Part shown: positions 9,606-23,010 of the stretch, one piece after another | How positions within the stretch are numbered: position 1 is the first letter of the stretch | Layout of the letters: each line of letters starts with the position of its first letter | Assembly (NCBI GenBank): GCA_947359465.1 | Contig: OX375881.1 | Location: forward strand, 116,804,738-116,868,737 | Reading direction: 5' to 3' | DNA from: Metellina segmentata | Taxonomy: Eukaryota; Arthropoda; Arachnida; Araneae; Tetragnathidae | DNA: 64,000 nucleotides | Notes under the pieces: model-generated | Database searches by the model: none | The model's input: only the letters and a program-made list of their open reading frames with translations | What the model was told of the DNA's origin: nothing | Translations under genes and position numbers: made by a program

Positions 9606-10640
9606 GACGGTTAGTTTAGGGAGGACAAGCTTGCGCATTCGTTGGTGTCGTTCCAAGATGAGACTAAGAGGGTCTCACTTCGGCAAGGTGCCGCAACGCA
9701 AGTGCGGTCTGATATACATTAGATCCAATGGAGTTTTGCACACATGCCTCCGGCACCGCTGCGGCGACGCACGTCCAACTTGCATGCAATTTGTACTGCA
9801 GTTACCCAAGGCGTCGCAGCTCGCCGCACACGCGTCTCCGTTCTGAAGTACCTTGGTTTCATAAATAAATGGAATAAATAATAATTAATAAATGATTGTA
9901 TCCATTAACGTCTATTTTGTTTTAAAATATACTTTTTTGTGCACCAAGTAAGCGAAATAAACACGTTTTCTTCGATAGAATATTTATAGCAAACGGCACG
10001 AAATGGGTACTTGCGTCATTTCATGGTTATATGTGTATAGTTGGGCTTCAGTGCCGCCGTTGAAACATCGGATATGTGCTCCGGGACTTAGGCGCGAGTT
10101 TGGAGAGTGGTGTATTGAATGAAATGGTATGATGACAGAATTGGTAGCGTAACTAGCACGATCTTTGGGTTTCACCACAACAACAATTATTTAACTTCAA
10201 GCAGCTAAGTAGATATTTACAGCAAAATTATTTATTTTGCGATATGAAAAGTTCGGGGGGTATCGAGCGTGTTCTCGCTCTCTCGGGTCAAAATGGTACC
10301 TGGTATATTCTGGTCATCCGGCCGGCTTTCAGCTGAAAACCACCTGTCGATGGAATTTTTAGTGTTCTGAAGGAGCTTGAGACTTAGGGGATTGTAATGT
10401 CAGTGGGACGTCAGATGTAGACGGTTTATGTCAAGTGCCGATGACCTTTTGACCGTTGCAGTGTCAAATGGAGTTCTGTAATAGTACTTCTAGGTTTAGT
10501 TCATATTACAGTTGATCACAATTGAGTTTTATGATCTCCAATTGAGGAATTCTTGAATGTCTCCTTTATGTCAACTTGATAAGAGAAGCAGCTTTTACAG
10601 TGTTACAGTGGTGTAACAGTTCAAGTGTTGACATGGGGCC
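9606..10640. other. Unassigned, partly GC-rich region
   Basis: 9640-9845 is unusually GC-rich for the window, with an open 71-codon frame of no recognisable family. 9850-10640 shows no domain, repeat or RNA I can name. Confidence 0.4.
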
Positions 10641-10649
10641 AAATCTGCT

Positions 10650-10745
10650 AGACTCTCTCTATCTTTCCCTTCGAGATTGATACCCTACTGTCGCCAATAT
10701 CAGGTTGTGTTACAGTCGAACATAACTAAATACCTAACCTACCCG
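10650..10745 (+). repeat. SINE tail fragment
   Basis: Matches the family tail: ctatctttcccttcgagatt, then tgtcgccaatatc and ctaaatacctaacctacc. Confidence 0.5.
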
Positions 10746-10825
10746 GGCGCTGAATGTATTTGGGCAGTTGGGTCGCCCTGTACTTCTGTGCTCTGGTCTC
10801 AGCCCCCGCTGAAAATTTATTGCAG

Positions 10826-11080
10826 ACCAACCGGTCTGGTGATTATGGTGCTAGCCTTTAGATCGGAAGGATCATGGTTCGAATCCGTGCATGGAATTTT
10901 GTGTATCTGTGCATGGATACGGTGTGGAGGCGGCTGGTGAACCTTAAATCTGTCGTGGCCGAAAGTCTGAGCATTGGGTCGATGTGGAGGTTTGGAGAGT
11001 GGGTTTCCAGTTTAGATGTTGGCTCGCCGTGTGACGTAGCTTCAAAATTTCGCGGTGTTCTAAGGACCGGGCACGGAACT
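10826..11080 (+). repeat. SINE type A
   Basis: Head aaccggtctggtgattatgg, B box tggttcgaatccgtg, then the body with gaaccttaaatctgtcgtgg and ggtttggagagtgg. The tail is lost after about 11080. Confidence 0.75.
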
Positions 11081-11377
11081 TATCGCAAAATTACCAAGAA
11101 TGCAACATGACGCCCGCTATTTTTTTATACAATCCACCATTACTACTTAATTCTTTTTGTTTTAATACGATGTCACCTCGCGTGTTCGTGCGTTTAAGAT
11201 ATCGCTGATGTATTTTTGTATGTTTGTTCAGTTATAAGAACTTTGAGACAAGTAATTGAATTGAATCTCGTTTTAGGAAATTCGAGAGAAAAACAACTGC
11301 GTGTTGACATTATATTTTGATCCAATGTCATTTTATAAATTATAAAAATACCTGCTTTTGCTCTCTCACGCTCAAAT

Positions 11378-11838
11378 TCTGTTTTGCGAATGAACTGGAA
11401 AATAATGAAAAGACGCTCTCTAGCAGCTATGTGCTATAACGTCGTGCAAGCATTTTATGGAGAAGAAATGTTTATTTTGTTGCACTGCCTACCGACTTTT
11501 AAATTTTTGTTAGGAAATGTAGAATTACCCAAATTCTCAAATAAAATCAACTGACAAATTTACAAAGAATGACATTTCGCAAAATTATATACAATCCACC
11601 ATTTTTACTAAAATAAACTATTACTTAAATTGGAGGCTACCCCATCTTCTGTTATATGTAATACGTCTGTATCAATATTGTGACTTTTAAATGTACGATA
11701 GATATTTGAAGTAGTTAATTGATGTTGTATAAGAGTAAAAGAACGAAAATTTGCGTTTTTGCAAACCGAATTTATCTGTTATTTAAAACTTCGTACACTG
11801 CTGTCGTAAACAGTTAATTCTCACTTGGTTTTGCTTAC
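11378..11838 (+). repeat. Dispersed duplication, copy 2 (pair 4740-5545)
   Basis: Same order of shared blocks as 4740-5545 but without the SINE insertion near its start, so it preserves that insertion's empty site. Confidence 0.6.
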
Positions 11839-11970
11839 CAACCGGTCTGATGGTTACGGTGTCAGCCTCGAAGTCGGAAAGTTCCTGGTTTGAATCCGGG
11901 TCCGGCCATGGATGCTTGGAAGCTTATGATGTAGAGGCGACTAGTGAACCTTAAATCTGTCATAACCTTA
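11839..11970 (+). repeat. Truncated SINE type A
   Basis: Head ccaaccggtctgatggttac, B box tggtttgaatccgggt, body to gaaccttaaatctgtc. It breaks at the fold-back copy that follows. Confidence 0.7.
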
Positions 11971-11974
11971 AATC

Positions 11975-12259
11975 ATTGTATAAAAAAGTATTTAAATAGT
12001 AGCGGTAGGTAGCATACAAATTATAAATTGATATTTTTTTTAATTTTTAAGACAGTTCTTTTGATGAAGTTTACACAATTCAAGAAATATTCTAACCAAA
12101 CTTTAAAGGCCATTATTCATCACCAAAAGAAAGCCAGTGAGTAGTAAGTTTAATACATCATTTGAGCAACAAAACACCGAGTGCTATCTAACTACTGACT
12201 GGTTTCTTTGGTGATTCCTAACGAAATTTAAAGTTTGCTTAGCATATTTCTTGAATTGT
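11975..12259. mobile_element. Fold-back element, copy 2 (partial)
   Basis: Matches the inner arms of 6261-7003: atttaaatagtagcggtagg, acaattcaagaaatattct and the opposite-arm tatttcttgaattgtt. The outer right arm is missing. Confidence 0.65.
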
Positions 12260-12269
12260 TGGTTGTGAT

Positions 12270-12985
12270 TTTGGAAAATGAATGAACGAGAAAAAATGAA
12301 TGCGTTAAGTCTCTAACGATGGTAAAATCCAAATTCGTATTGAGGGAAATATAAGTTACAATTTAAAAAAAAAAAACATTAATTTGAAAAAAAAAAAAAC
12401 CTTTTTTGGTATCGCCCTGTAAAATTTTCCGCAGATTTAAAATCCGTTGAAAAGTTTACTCTATCTTTAACAATCCGGGAGATAGAAATAAGAAATTAAA
12501 AAAAGCCAATTAAAATTGTATCTTTTTTGTTCATCCCCTAAAATCTTCTTTGCTGGGATAATGAAAGGGAAAAAATAAATTTAGAATTGGTGACATGTTT
12601 ATGCTGTTGCCATTCTAAGGAAAACAATAATAAATAAATGTCGATAAATAAATTGTAAATGTTCTAGATTAAATTTAAAGATTCAGTCTGGACACAAAAT
12701 CTGCAAAAAAATTACTACTACCAGTGCTAAATTTCATCATTGTAGACTCGTCAGGACACTACTATTAGAGATATTACTTATATCTTTAATAATAGTAGAG
12801 ATGCAAGTACATTTGGTCCCATAATTACTATCCGAGGTTTGCCAAATGTTTTAAAAATTTTGGTGGCCTTTTAAGATCGCAATAATGAGTAAAATTTAAT
12901 GTAGCTCTGAAACTAATTATCAGAATGAGCTCAAATTTGACATGACCATTCTAGAAATCGTTCTGAATCAATACGCATCAACATA
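12270..12985. repeat. AT-rich region with a dispersed repeat fragment
   Basis: 12400-12485 matches a dispersed family also at about 28960-29030 and 33665-33740 (cgcagatttaaaatccgttg, then ctatctttaac). The rest is AT-rich with poly(A) runs and nothing coding. Confidence 0.4.
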
Positions 12986-13186
12986 TATTAGAAAATTCCA
13001 TTTCATTATTTTTTCTAAAATTGATTTAATAATTATTATTACACAAAAAACTATTTTTTAAGTAATACATTAGGTGGATTTTGTTTGGTGTGTTTAAGTA
13101 GTGAGTGAGACATAATGTGACTATTTGTATGGCAGGAGTTTAAATATCAATTGTTATTAATCTTAACCAGAAAAACTGAATCTAAA

Positions 13187-13206
13187 TATATATATATATA
13201 TATATA
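13187..13206. repeat. (AT)n microsatellite
   Basis: About ten TA units at the outer side of the left arm, absent from the other arm. Confidence 0.8.
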
Positions 13207-13966
13207 GCTCGGCAAGTAGAAAAATCTGTTAAACTTAAAGTAAAATTTCCATTAAATAGATTTCCAGTAGAAATCGTCATGTCACCTCTTTAACCCTTAA
13301 CTTCTGTGTCACAAACCGTATCGTAACTAGTGTGGAGGGGTCTCTCAGACCTCGCTCACTAAAGTGCGTATCAAGTTGATTAATATAATATATTAACGGA
13401 AGATTATTTAAATAATCATTATTTATACATTTTAAATTTAGATAGTTCAATTCTAAACATGAAATACATTTCTATTACTATATACGTTAAGTAGATTCCA
13501 TATCTCTTCAAGCTCAGCTTTCGGACCTAATTTTGCTGGACGTATCAACCCTGGAATTTGTAAAACCATGTTGTGTTTTGCTGCGGTTTTTCTAACGGCA
13601 GGATTAGGGCCCCCTCCCCTCCCGGGCATCCCATTTCAAGTTACTTTTTCCTTAGAAATATTCTTCTTGTGAACACGCACTTGAAATGTCTTCATCTTCA
13701 TCCGTTTCGTGTTCGCTTTCAATAATATCATCCGAAATTTCACTGTCCCACTACTCTATTTCCGACCAACTATCAACAATAAACTGAATTTCTTTTTGTG
13801 TAAGATACACAGGTCGTTTTTATTAAAGTTTGTTGCCATTTTAGGCTCTCTGCCGAAATTCCCTACTCTAACTTAGACGATTTCATTCAACAGAACGGTA
13901 CCCCAAATGCTGTAAAAAGGTCTAAGAGACCACGCACTAAATGCAAAGAGTGTAAAACACGAAAAA

Positions 13967-15293
13967 CACTCTATAACAAAAAACTCGACGCACCATGAAG
14001 GAATCATCCGATTGATTTGAAATTTCGTATGCAAAAATGTTTTGACCAAATGTGCAAATGATTAAAATTTGGTGTCCAATGAATGAATAGTGCGATTTCC
14101 AGAGCATCGGAACTGCGCATACAGCAGATGTATATAAGGTGTTGTTCTTGAACTGTTGTTAAAAATTTCTGCTGCATTGCGATTTAGGATACCTTTCAAC
14201 GATTGAAAAAATGCCTCGCCGCAGGATTCGAGCTCATTACGAGTAACTTTCAGAGTTTGAAAGAGGTCGTATCATTGGATTAAAAGAGGCAGGTTGGGCC
14301 AATCGCAGAATCGCTCGTCATGTGAGTCGAAGAGATGCGGCGATTAGAAGATGCTGGCAAGAGTGGGTTGACCATGGCAGATTTTAGCGTCATGATGGTA
14401 GCATACGACGTAGGGCCACAACAGATAGCGAGGACACAGTGATTGTCTGATCAGCTGTCACAGCACTTGATTCATCGCTATCAACCATCAGTCGTGCGAC
14501 CCACACACGAGTGTCCACCATGACCATTCACAGACGGCTGAGAGAGCGAAATCTACGATCGTACCAACCGTTACGCGACCTGCCACTCACGCCTGCAAAC
14601 TGTCGAGCCAGATTACAGTGGTGCTTGGCTCCATCATGCTGGAATGATGCTGAATGGGGACGTATAGTCTTTAGCGACGAATCGCGCTTCCAACTGTGTC
14701 CTGACGATCATCGAAGACGGGTCTGGAGACGCCCAGGGCAGCGTTCCGATTCTGCTTTCACTATTGCACGCCCCACGGGCCCTCAACAATGAGTTATGGT
14801 CTGGGGTGCCATTTCTGAGACCTGTTTTGCTACCGTTCCTTTCGCAGTACCCTGTGCTTATTTTTTAATCTAGACAATGCCAGACCACATACGGCACGTT
14901 TTGCTATGAACTGTTTTCAAGCTTGTCAAACACTTCCTTGGCCAGTCAGATCACCAGATCTCTCTCCCATCGAGCATGTCTGGGATATGATGGGAAGGCG
15001 ACTGCATCCGGTATGGAATGTTGATGACGTAGTCCGACAATTGGAGCAAATTTGGCAATAAATACCGCAGGAGACCATCCGGGAGCTTTATCGGTCCTCG
15101 CCACGCCATGTGGCAGCTTGCATCCAGGCTAGAGGCGGGTCAACACCTTTTTGATTCTGTAACTCTGAAATAAATCATTGAATTCTTCTGAAATTTAATC
15201 GTTCTCTAATCTGTATATAATTTTCCTATCCACCAATTTTTGTCTCCATCGGACAACTCCTTCTTAGTGCGTCGATTTTTTTGTTATAGAGAG
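13967..15293 (+). mobile_element. Tc1-like element inserted in piggyBac copy A
   Basis: A 1327 bp element with termini starting cactctataac and ending gttatagagag, with gacgcac(c/t)a-type inner repeats. The uninterrupted site in copy B reads cacgaaatagtt (reverse complement of 22145-22165). The target was therefore TA; the left TA has mutated and the right one is at 15294-15295. Confidence 0.85.
14211..15154 (+). pseudogene. Tc1-like transposase, decayed
   Basis: Starts MPRRRIRAHYE, then a stop, then recognisable paired helix-turn-helix text (GRIIGLKEAGWANRRIARH). The DDE core has FSDESRFQLC (first D), degenerate QDNARPH-equivalent text near 14870, and SPIEHVWDMM-equivalent text near 14970 (E). 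There are at least four nonsense codons and frameshifts. A deletion near 14820 removes about 25 residues between the first and second catalytic residues, compared with the copy at 29536-30537. Inactive. Confidence 0.85.
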
Positions 15294-15732
15294 TAGTTGA
15301 GGTGGAAAACCAGTCTTGGAGTGCGGCTTCTGTTGGACGTAGTAGGAACGTACTGAATAGGTCAGAAACCAATATTTACTTTAAAGAGTGAAAACGACCC
15401 GTCAAAAATGACTCGGGGTCTGTTAGACCTATGACAGCAGTTAAAATTTAAAGTTATTGTTACCTTAAAAACCCATAATGGTAGTAAAATTACGAGACCA
15501 ACTCGGAACAATAGATCTAAGCTATCTCATTCAATTAAACTGATAAAAATATTTCAGCATTTTTTACGGACTTTAATAAAAATGAAGTACTGAAATTCAC
15601 TTGAACTAAATGAAAAGTGGAAATTCAATTCAATTGTAAATTTTGACCTATTTCCATTCTTATTTATTACTATTATTTTTTAAATCACTGTTAATTAGTC
15701 TTGGATCATTTTTTTCTGTCTAACAAGTATTT

Positions 15733-15737
<5 letters not shown>

Positions 15738-15764
<27 letters not shown>

Positions 15765-15765
15765 C
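15738..15765. repeat. Poly(A) run
   Basis: A run of about 26 A within the left arm. The corresponding positions at 21485-21500 and 46372-46380 are shorter. Confidence 0.8.
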
Positions 15766-17289
15766 ATTGAATTGTTATTTTTCATTATAGATATCTTACA
15801 AATCTTGCTGTTTCAAATATTTTGTTATAATTTTAAAACCTACGCCAACACCATTTTTGCTGCAAGAATTGGACCAACATTAGGAGACAGCTTCGGTATT
15901 GTGGGAGAATTTCTCTTTACCCGGGTTTCCCTGAAACATCGTAGCATCAAGTATATATTTAGTGCTGAGGCACATTAAAACAAACTCTAAATAAACTAAC
16001 CCTTACGCTGTGGCAGGTAAATATTTGTTACCACTAAAATTTTGTTTATACCAGAGGCATGGTATTGATCTGTGTACTGTGGATTTCATACCAAATTTAT
16101 TTGACCTGTGGCATTGATCACCATTTACGAGATGTAAGCGACAGACATTCTAGAGGGTCTCTCATTTTGTTGGTTGGCCCTTACCCTGTCGACCGTGAGG
16201 TGTGACCTCTTTTCGAAAAACAGAAAGTCGCTCTGGTGATATCTGTTCTCGCGCCACACAATACTATGAAAGGAAAGCGTCAAGCGTATATGCCACGCAC
16301 CGCCCTATCGCTGCAGTTTGGTGATTAGGTAAGGAGCATGGAGATGCAGGAAAAAGAGCCCTTTTGTGAGATGATTGAAAAATCTAAGGGCCGCAGCGTA
16401 AACGTTAATAAATTGCTTACAAGAACGTTATTAATACTAAAACAAAGCAAAAAAGTTCCTAGCATTAAATTCATATGCACTACTGAGTTGCTTTCATACA
16501 AACTCTTGACTGATCAATTCATTCATTCCAAGAAGTATTATATGCTACCTACAGACAACAAAAGTGTTTATAAATCTCGATAAGGAATTCTTATGTCCTG
16601 CTTAACTATACTTGATCTAATAAAGAATGTCCTCCATAAATTAACAATGCAGGTAGCATTGATTTGAGTTAGTAATTGAAATTTAATTCGCAGATCCTTG
16701 ACTTAGCAGAAGACGTATTGCGAGACAGAACGTTTTTGTAAAGATGAATTGAATAATGAAGCTGAAAGTGCTACATAAATTTTAAACAATTAGGTATTTA
16801 CAAGAAAAATTTACAACTATCCCTTCCAGTAGAAATGATGTTTCTCCAATGAGTCTTCGAAACAGTAGAGTGATAATTAACTTCCCTGGTTTACGATAAT
16901 ATCTTCAAAAGATTCTTCAGTTTTGAAGAAGTGTGGACTATTAAGTATATTGTTCAGTGACTGTCGACTCTAGTAATGGATACGAGAATTATCAATACTT
17001 ATAAACTCAGCGGCATGCACTGATGAAGCCTAATTAGAGGTCAAATCAAATACCATAGTTGAAATGAAAACATTTTAAAATTTTTAATCAGCATGAATTA
17101 TAATTCTGCTATAAAATCAAGATCCCGTACGCTATATATTATCTACAGAACAAAAAAATAATATTATGTATGGAAACTTTCGAAAATATTAAAGACTGGT
17201 ACGATTATTATGATAAACCAGCTGTTCAAATTCTGAAGAATGTGGAATTTATTACGGATTTAAACCCTTCCTTACTTATTTATAGTTTA

Positions 17290-20236
17290 AGAGACATAAG
17301 TACGAAAAAGCTGGCAATCTCTTTTGTGGCAAGTGGTTTTGTTTACTTCTGTACCACAATGAATTTTTAGACGTATTCACCTCTAAAAAAGAACTGTCAA
17401 CTGTGCACATACTGTTGTTTGCCTTAACTGTCGTCGTATATACTAATACCTCAATTACGATCTGAAAAACAAAAAATTCTTGTAATGCTAAAATACAGAA
17501 AAGACTTGTGTTTCTACCGATATTATTGAGTTGGTTTGGATATTTAGCCAACAATTCCTTCATCAAAATCCCAATACGATTTTAATTTCCTGTTTTTGGA
17601 TCTAACAAAAGTTTTGATTACTTTGTTGCTTGTAAAGTGGTAGTAGCAATAAAGCTCAAGAACATTGTAATGATAAATTGGTGACTTAAAATTGTGTTGC
17701 CAAACTACTATTTAGATAGGCAGCATAATTGGGCGTTTTCCACTTGAGCGCAAGTAAAACTGCATGTAGCACACATCGGAGTTAATGGTTCTTCTGTGAT
17801 CGAGGAATTCAACAAGTAGCGGACCTTGGACGTCGTAAAAGACGGTGAGCAACACCTTCCTTGCTGACGCCGCTGCTTTGAACTTTTTAGGGGGAGGTGA
17901 CGATGCATACTTCCACTGCATGCTGTCCCGCTTTGTCTCTGGCTCGAAGTGATGGCAACAGCTCTCATCACCTGTGACGATCCGCTCCAGGAAAGCGAGG
18001 TCTTCATGATACCGAAACAGATGTTGAAGTGCCGGCCCCATACGCAGTTCCTTTTGCTGGTCGTTGATCTGCTTCGGTACCCACTGCGCGCACACCTTCC
18101 GATTTCACAACCTGTCGTCCGAACAATTGTCCATACTGTTCCAACGCTGACATCCACCTTCACCGCCAACATTCGCAGCGTGATACGCCAATCTCTTCTC
18201 ACTAGGTCGTCCACCTTGTGGATGACATCGGCCGTGATGACTGTGTTTGTCTGTCGTGTTCTCGGGTCATCAACCAAACCCTCACGGCCTTCACGAAAAC
18301 GAATACTCCATTTCTCACTGACTTGTCGGACACACACTCTTTCCCGCATATGGTCACCATCTGGTGATGAATAACGGCCATTTTACACCTTCCGCTGACG
18401 GCAGTCGGATAACGCCTCGCTACTCCTACATCGTCGAACTTTGCAATGTGAACGCCATCCTGTTTTCACACGCACTGCCAGATCAGTTGGAATAATTTTG
18501 CCAATTCTCGTACGATTGACTAAGAGACAATTTTTAGAAGTGATTCCACTACCGAAAAGAAACTGAGACCGACGAGGCAGTGCTTTGTGTGTTGCTAAAA
18601 AACGAACGATAACGGAAAATGGATGAGAAAAGAAACCAGATATCTTAGTAACGATTAAGATATAGGACTCTACTTAACTCCTTTTTTTTTTAAATTTCCA
18701 TACAAAAGCTGAGTCTAGAAATGAAATCAAAATGCAAGTATTTAAAATATGTATGCTTGTTCTCATACCCATTTCTGCCGAGTGTTCTTAAAACTCGTGT
18801 TCAAAGTAGCCCACTTTATGTAAAAAATACCAAATTTTGGCTATAATTAAAAGTTATCATAAATTATTAAATTCAAAACTTGTAACAGTTTGACTGCTAA
18901 TTTGAATTTATATAATCGATTTAAATACAAAATTGTTTACCAAATATGTGCTTATTTTTGGACAAAATATGAGAGACAAAAAGAAACTTCTCAGGGGTTA
19001 AGCCTAATTTAAGTCTTCTCAGCAATGCTAAACCATGAAAGATGAGTTTTTATCAGGATAACAACTAAAATTACAGCGCTATTATAATCTAACAAATAGA
19101 ATCTAACATCAAAAATACAAACCGACGTCGATAAACGTTATAAATTAGCTCTTTTGAATAAACTAATCTTTTTATACAAATGAATAAATTAAAATAAATT
19201 AAAGCGTAGAATTTATTTGAAAAGGTGGTAAACCTGGAGTTTCTTTTAATTTACGAAAATTTTGCGAGACCATTTGCTTAACAGTAAAAAGAATAGCTGA
19301 TTTCTGTTTTCTTTTTTTCTACTAAAATTCATTAGCAGTCGATAATACCCGTTATCGCAAATTAGTGATGATTGTTCGGACTGTTTTCGTCAAATGGATG
19401 ATATGCCTATAGCCTGCTATGCCTCAAGTAGCCATTACCATTTAGGGTTATTTTTGGGGTTACAAAAAATCGAAATCACACTTCGGCCGCACCATTAGGA
19501 TTTTTCACGAATAACAAAAGAATAAAAAGATGATAAAAACAAAAGATAAAATAAGTTGCGATGAAAGTATATAAAATTCCATTAATTAGTCTCCGTAATT
19601 AAAATTCGTAAGAATTTACTAACAAATGATTTTATTATTACAATCGTAGATATACAAATATTAAGCAACACATCCATGGAAAACTGAAAAATTAAATAAC
19701 ATTTGATAAGTAAAGATGTCGGTTCCAGTTACCATGACAACACCGCTACACAATTTACATGTTAATCCAAATTAATATATTATCTCCTGAAATATTCACA
19801 CTTTGTTTTTTTCATGGTATAATATTTACTTCTCACTGCAGAAACTCTCACCTATAAGCTTCTCCGTAAAATACCATTTTTATATTTGTAAAGGTATAAT
19901 TGAACATGAAGTTAAAAAAAAAACTGAATATTTGCAGGTATTATTATGATAATTTCAATTAAATCCTTCCGTTTTCTCACGTAGACTTAAAATGGAAAAA
20001 TGCGTCTTCATAATTCAACTGTCAAAATTTAAATATCTGCTTTCTTACTTTTTATTCGCAACATTCGTAATGAATAAAGTGAGAATTTACGCAGTCATGT
20101 GTTGGGCTTGTAAAGATTCTAATGAATTACATTTATTTCTCAATTCATAATACCAATATGTGTATGTTAAAGGTATTATATTGAATTCAAAAGTATGATT
20201 ATAAGAAATATAGTTACAGTAACCAAAAAACATGAG
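17290..20236. other. Spacer between the inverted arms
   Basis: About 2.95 kb. It holds the mariner remnant at 17708-18400. The remainder (18600-20236) is AT-rich, with no gene or repeat I recognise. Confidence 0.5.
17708..18382 (-). pseudogene. Mariner transposase remnant
   Basis: The N-terminal helix-turn-helix region (IRFREGREGLVDDPRT, VDVSVGTVWTIV) is in one frame. A frameshift near 18090 leads to CAQWVPKQINDQQKE, then IVTGDES (first catalytic D) and SSPPPKKFK in another frame. The sequence ends near TINSDV, before the second aspartate. It is C-terminally truncated as well as frameshifted, so inactive. The family is irritans/mauritiana-type mariner, judging from the motifs. The plus-strand frame over it is a shadow. 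Confidence 0.85.
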
Positions 20237-21167
20237 AATTATAAGTAAGGAAGTATTTAAATACGTAATAAATTCCACATTTTTCAGAATTTGAATCGCT
20301 GGCTTATCATAATAATCGTACTAGTCTTTAATATTTCCGAAAGTTCCGTGGATTATAAAAATATGGAAATAAACATAGGATCATGTTTCTTTTACTACAG
20401 GTTACCTCGATCTATTAATCCAAGCATAATATTACATTTTACTCTGTAGATACTATAGTGTACATGATCTTGATTTTTGAGCAGAATTATAATATTTCAT
20501 ACTGATTAAAAATTTCAAAATGCTGTCATTTCAAGAATGGTGTTTGTTTTGACATTTAAATATGCGTCAAAATTTGGAGCCGCTGAGCTTATAGGTATTA
20601 ATAATTCTAGTATACATACACAAAGTCACAAAACACTCTATTTAAAACTAAAGAATATTTTTTAAATGTTATCATAAACCAAGGTTGTTAATTATCTCCC
20701 TATTGTTTCGAAGACGCATTAGAAAAACATCTTTTCTTCAGGAAAGTATAGTTTTATGCTTTTTCTTGTAAATATCTAAACGTTTAAAAATTATGAAGTA
20801 CTTTCAGTTTCTCTATCTCAATTCCTCTTTATAAAAATGTTCATGCTTCACAGTACGTCTTCTATAAAGTGAATAACTGTGAATTAAAGTTGAATTCCTT
20901 TGGGAATTGATCTGCTCTTTATTGGGTGAAAATACTCTTAGGACCCAGTGTCCAATTCAAATGATTGCTATCAGCATAGCGTCACTTAAAATGAGGATAA
21001 CATCCACATTACTCAAATCAATATCATGCCGCTTCTGTAAAAGAAATTTTAGTGATAATAATTATTTACTTGCTGCAGCCTAAAGGTTAATCAATCTAGA
21101 GTTGGTTTGAAGTGCTTCAGTAATGAAGACGGATTTGATTCTATGAACTTTTCTTGCTTAGCAATGC

Positions 21168-21258
21168 ATAATGTTCTATGTTCAAATGCATAAAGTTCTT
21201 TAGGGAAAATACATAATGTTCTTTGAGGCAAATGCACAACGTTCTTTGAGGCAAATAT
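21168..21258. repeat. Short tandem repeat, about 26 bp unit
   Basis: Repeats of the type gttctttgaggcaaatgcac, three to four imperfect units. Not seen at the matching place in the left arm. Confidence 0.6.
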
Positions 21259-22015
21259 GTTGATCAATCGAGAGTTCGTTTTAATGTGCCTCAGCAGTAA
21301 ATATTTAATAGATGCTAGTATTTTTCAGGGAAACCCTGGTAAAGACAAATCATTCCTCAATACCGAAGATGTCTCTTATTTTTTCCCAACTGTTGCCGCA
21401 AAAATTCTGTTTTAGTAATTTTTAAAATATTTACAAAAGATTTGAAACAGCAAAATTTATAAGATATCTATAGTGAAAAATAATAATTTAAATTTTTTTT
21501 ATAATTAAATACTTGTTAGACAGAACAAAATGATCCAAGACTAATTAACAGTGGTTTAAAAAATAATTGTAATAAATAGGAATGGAAAAATGAAACAAAA
21601 TATATTAAAAAAGAAAATACAAAATTTAAAATGGAGAATAAATATAAACAGGGCCGCAGTAAGAAAAAATTACAGGCTTCAGCTAAGAGTGGTGAATAAT
21701 CATGATATAATTATTTCTTGTTGCAATAAAAGCTGCAGTAATGAGGGTAAATTTTAACTTTCAATTTATAAGAAGCTTATGTAACAAGAATAATATTAAG
21801 AGGTCAAAACTTACAATTGAATTGAATTTCCACTTTTAATTTAGTGCAAGTGAATTTCAGTACATCGTTCTTTTAAAGTCGGTAAAAAAATGCTGAAATA
21901 TTTTTATCAGATTAATTGAATAAGATAGCTAAGAAATATTGTTCCGAGTTGGTCTCGTGATATTACCTTGTCGAGTTTTTTAAGGTAAAAATTTCTTTAA
22001 CCTTTAACTGCTGCC

Positions 22016-22447
22016 ATGGGTCTCACAGACCCCGAGTCATTTTTGACAGGTCGTTTCCACCCATTAAAGCGAATATTGGTTTCTGTCCTATTCAGTAACT
22101 TCCTACTACGTCCAACAGAAGCCACGCTCCAAGACTGGTTTGGCTTCCCCAACTATTTCGTGTTTTACACTATTTGCATTTCCTGCGTGGTCTCTTATAC
22201 CTCTTCACAGCATTTGCGTTACTGTTCTTGTTTAATGAAATCGTCTAAGTTGGAGCAGGGAATTTCGGCAGAGAGCCTAAAATGGCAGCAAACTTTACAA
22301 AAAAACGACCCGTGTTTCGTACACACACAAAAAAAAATTCAGGATATAGTTGATAATTGGTCTGAAATAGAGTACAGGGACAGTGAAATTTCGGATAACA
22401 TTTTTGAAAGCGAACACGAAACGGATTCAGAAATTCATGCAGATTAA
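22016..22447 (+). pseudogene. piggyBac transposase N-terminal remnant
   Basis: Only the last third of this frame is transposase-like: a QDIVDNWSEIEYRD stretch followed by an acidic run. The expected start is the ATG near 22280 (atggcagcaaac). The upstream part is translated terminal sequence. The catalytic domain is deleted, as in the other two copies. Confidence 0.6.
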
Positions 22448-23010
22448 GATGATGACATTTCAAGTGCGTCTTCACAAGAAGAATATTTCTACGGAAAAAA
22501 TAACTTCAAATGGTATGCCAAGGGAAGGGGGAACCTAATAGTACCGTTAGAACGCCAAAACAAAACAAAGTTTCACAGTTTCCAGGGTTGAAACGTACTG
22601 CAAAATTAGGTCCGAAAGCTGAGCCTGAAGAGACATGGAATGTACTTAACTCATAAAGTAGGGATGGGCAAATCGATTCTTTTGAATCGACTCAGTTGAA
22701 AGATTCGTTCAAAAGAGTCGTTCACCGGAAACAACTCACTTGGACTTCCGGTACAAGCAGCGCCACCTGGTGATGAACTGTCGTACTATATCGGCTTTCC
22801 TCCGAATTCATTTCTTGGTGGGGGGGGAGAGAGCGTTTGTAAAACTTGTTTCGAGGGTTTCTTTCTTTCTGAGAAACACCTATTACTCGACTTGGTGTGG
22901 CGTTTTCGTCGCTCTTTCTTTGTTAATCCTATGTATTTATAGACAAATTCTATATTTCTGTTGTCATTCTACTGATGCGTCTGTGAAATTCTCACAAATT
23001 TTAGAAAAGA

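Larger units (their letters stand above)
13294..15447 (-). mobile_element. Internally deleted piggyBac, copy A
   Basis: Ends: TTAA (13290-13293) next to cccttaacttctgtgtcac, and a decayed TTAA (15448-15451) next to the other terminus. Without the Tc1 insertion it is about 0.83 kb. Read on the minus strand it keeps only a transposase N-terminal remnant with the acidic IIESEHETD-type run (13700-13770), typical of piggyBac. It is broken and non-autonomous. Confidence 0.75.
12990..17285 (-). repeat. Left arm of a large inverted duplication
   Basis: Pairs in inverted orientation with 20237-26730. The outer end (12990-13290) matches 26483-26730. The piggyBac copy (13294-15447) matches 22001-26478. 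15450-16000 matches 21300-21996. 16800-17285 matches 20237-20760; for example, gattattatgataaaccagc here corresponds to the complement of gctggcttatcataataatc there. Without the Tc1 insertion the arm is about 2.97 kb. Confidence 0.75.

Noticed and set aside
17170..17370. Coding exon shared by both arms (DYYDKP..ILKNVEFIT)
   Set aside because: Conserved in the inverted copy near 20240-20360, but that copy has a stop and the matching extent is explained by the duplication; no family recognised.
17949..18374. 141-codon plus-strand frame
   Set aside because: Shadow of the minus-strand mariner transposase remnant.
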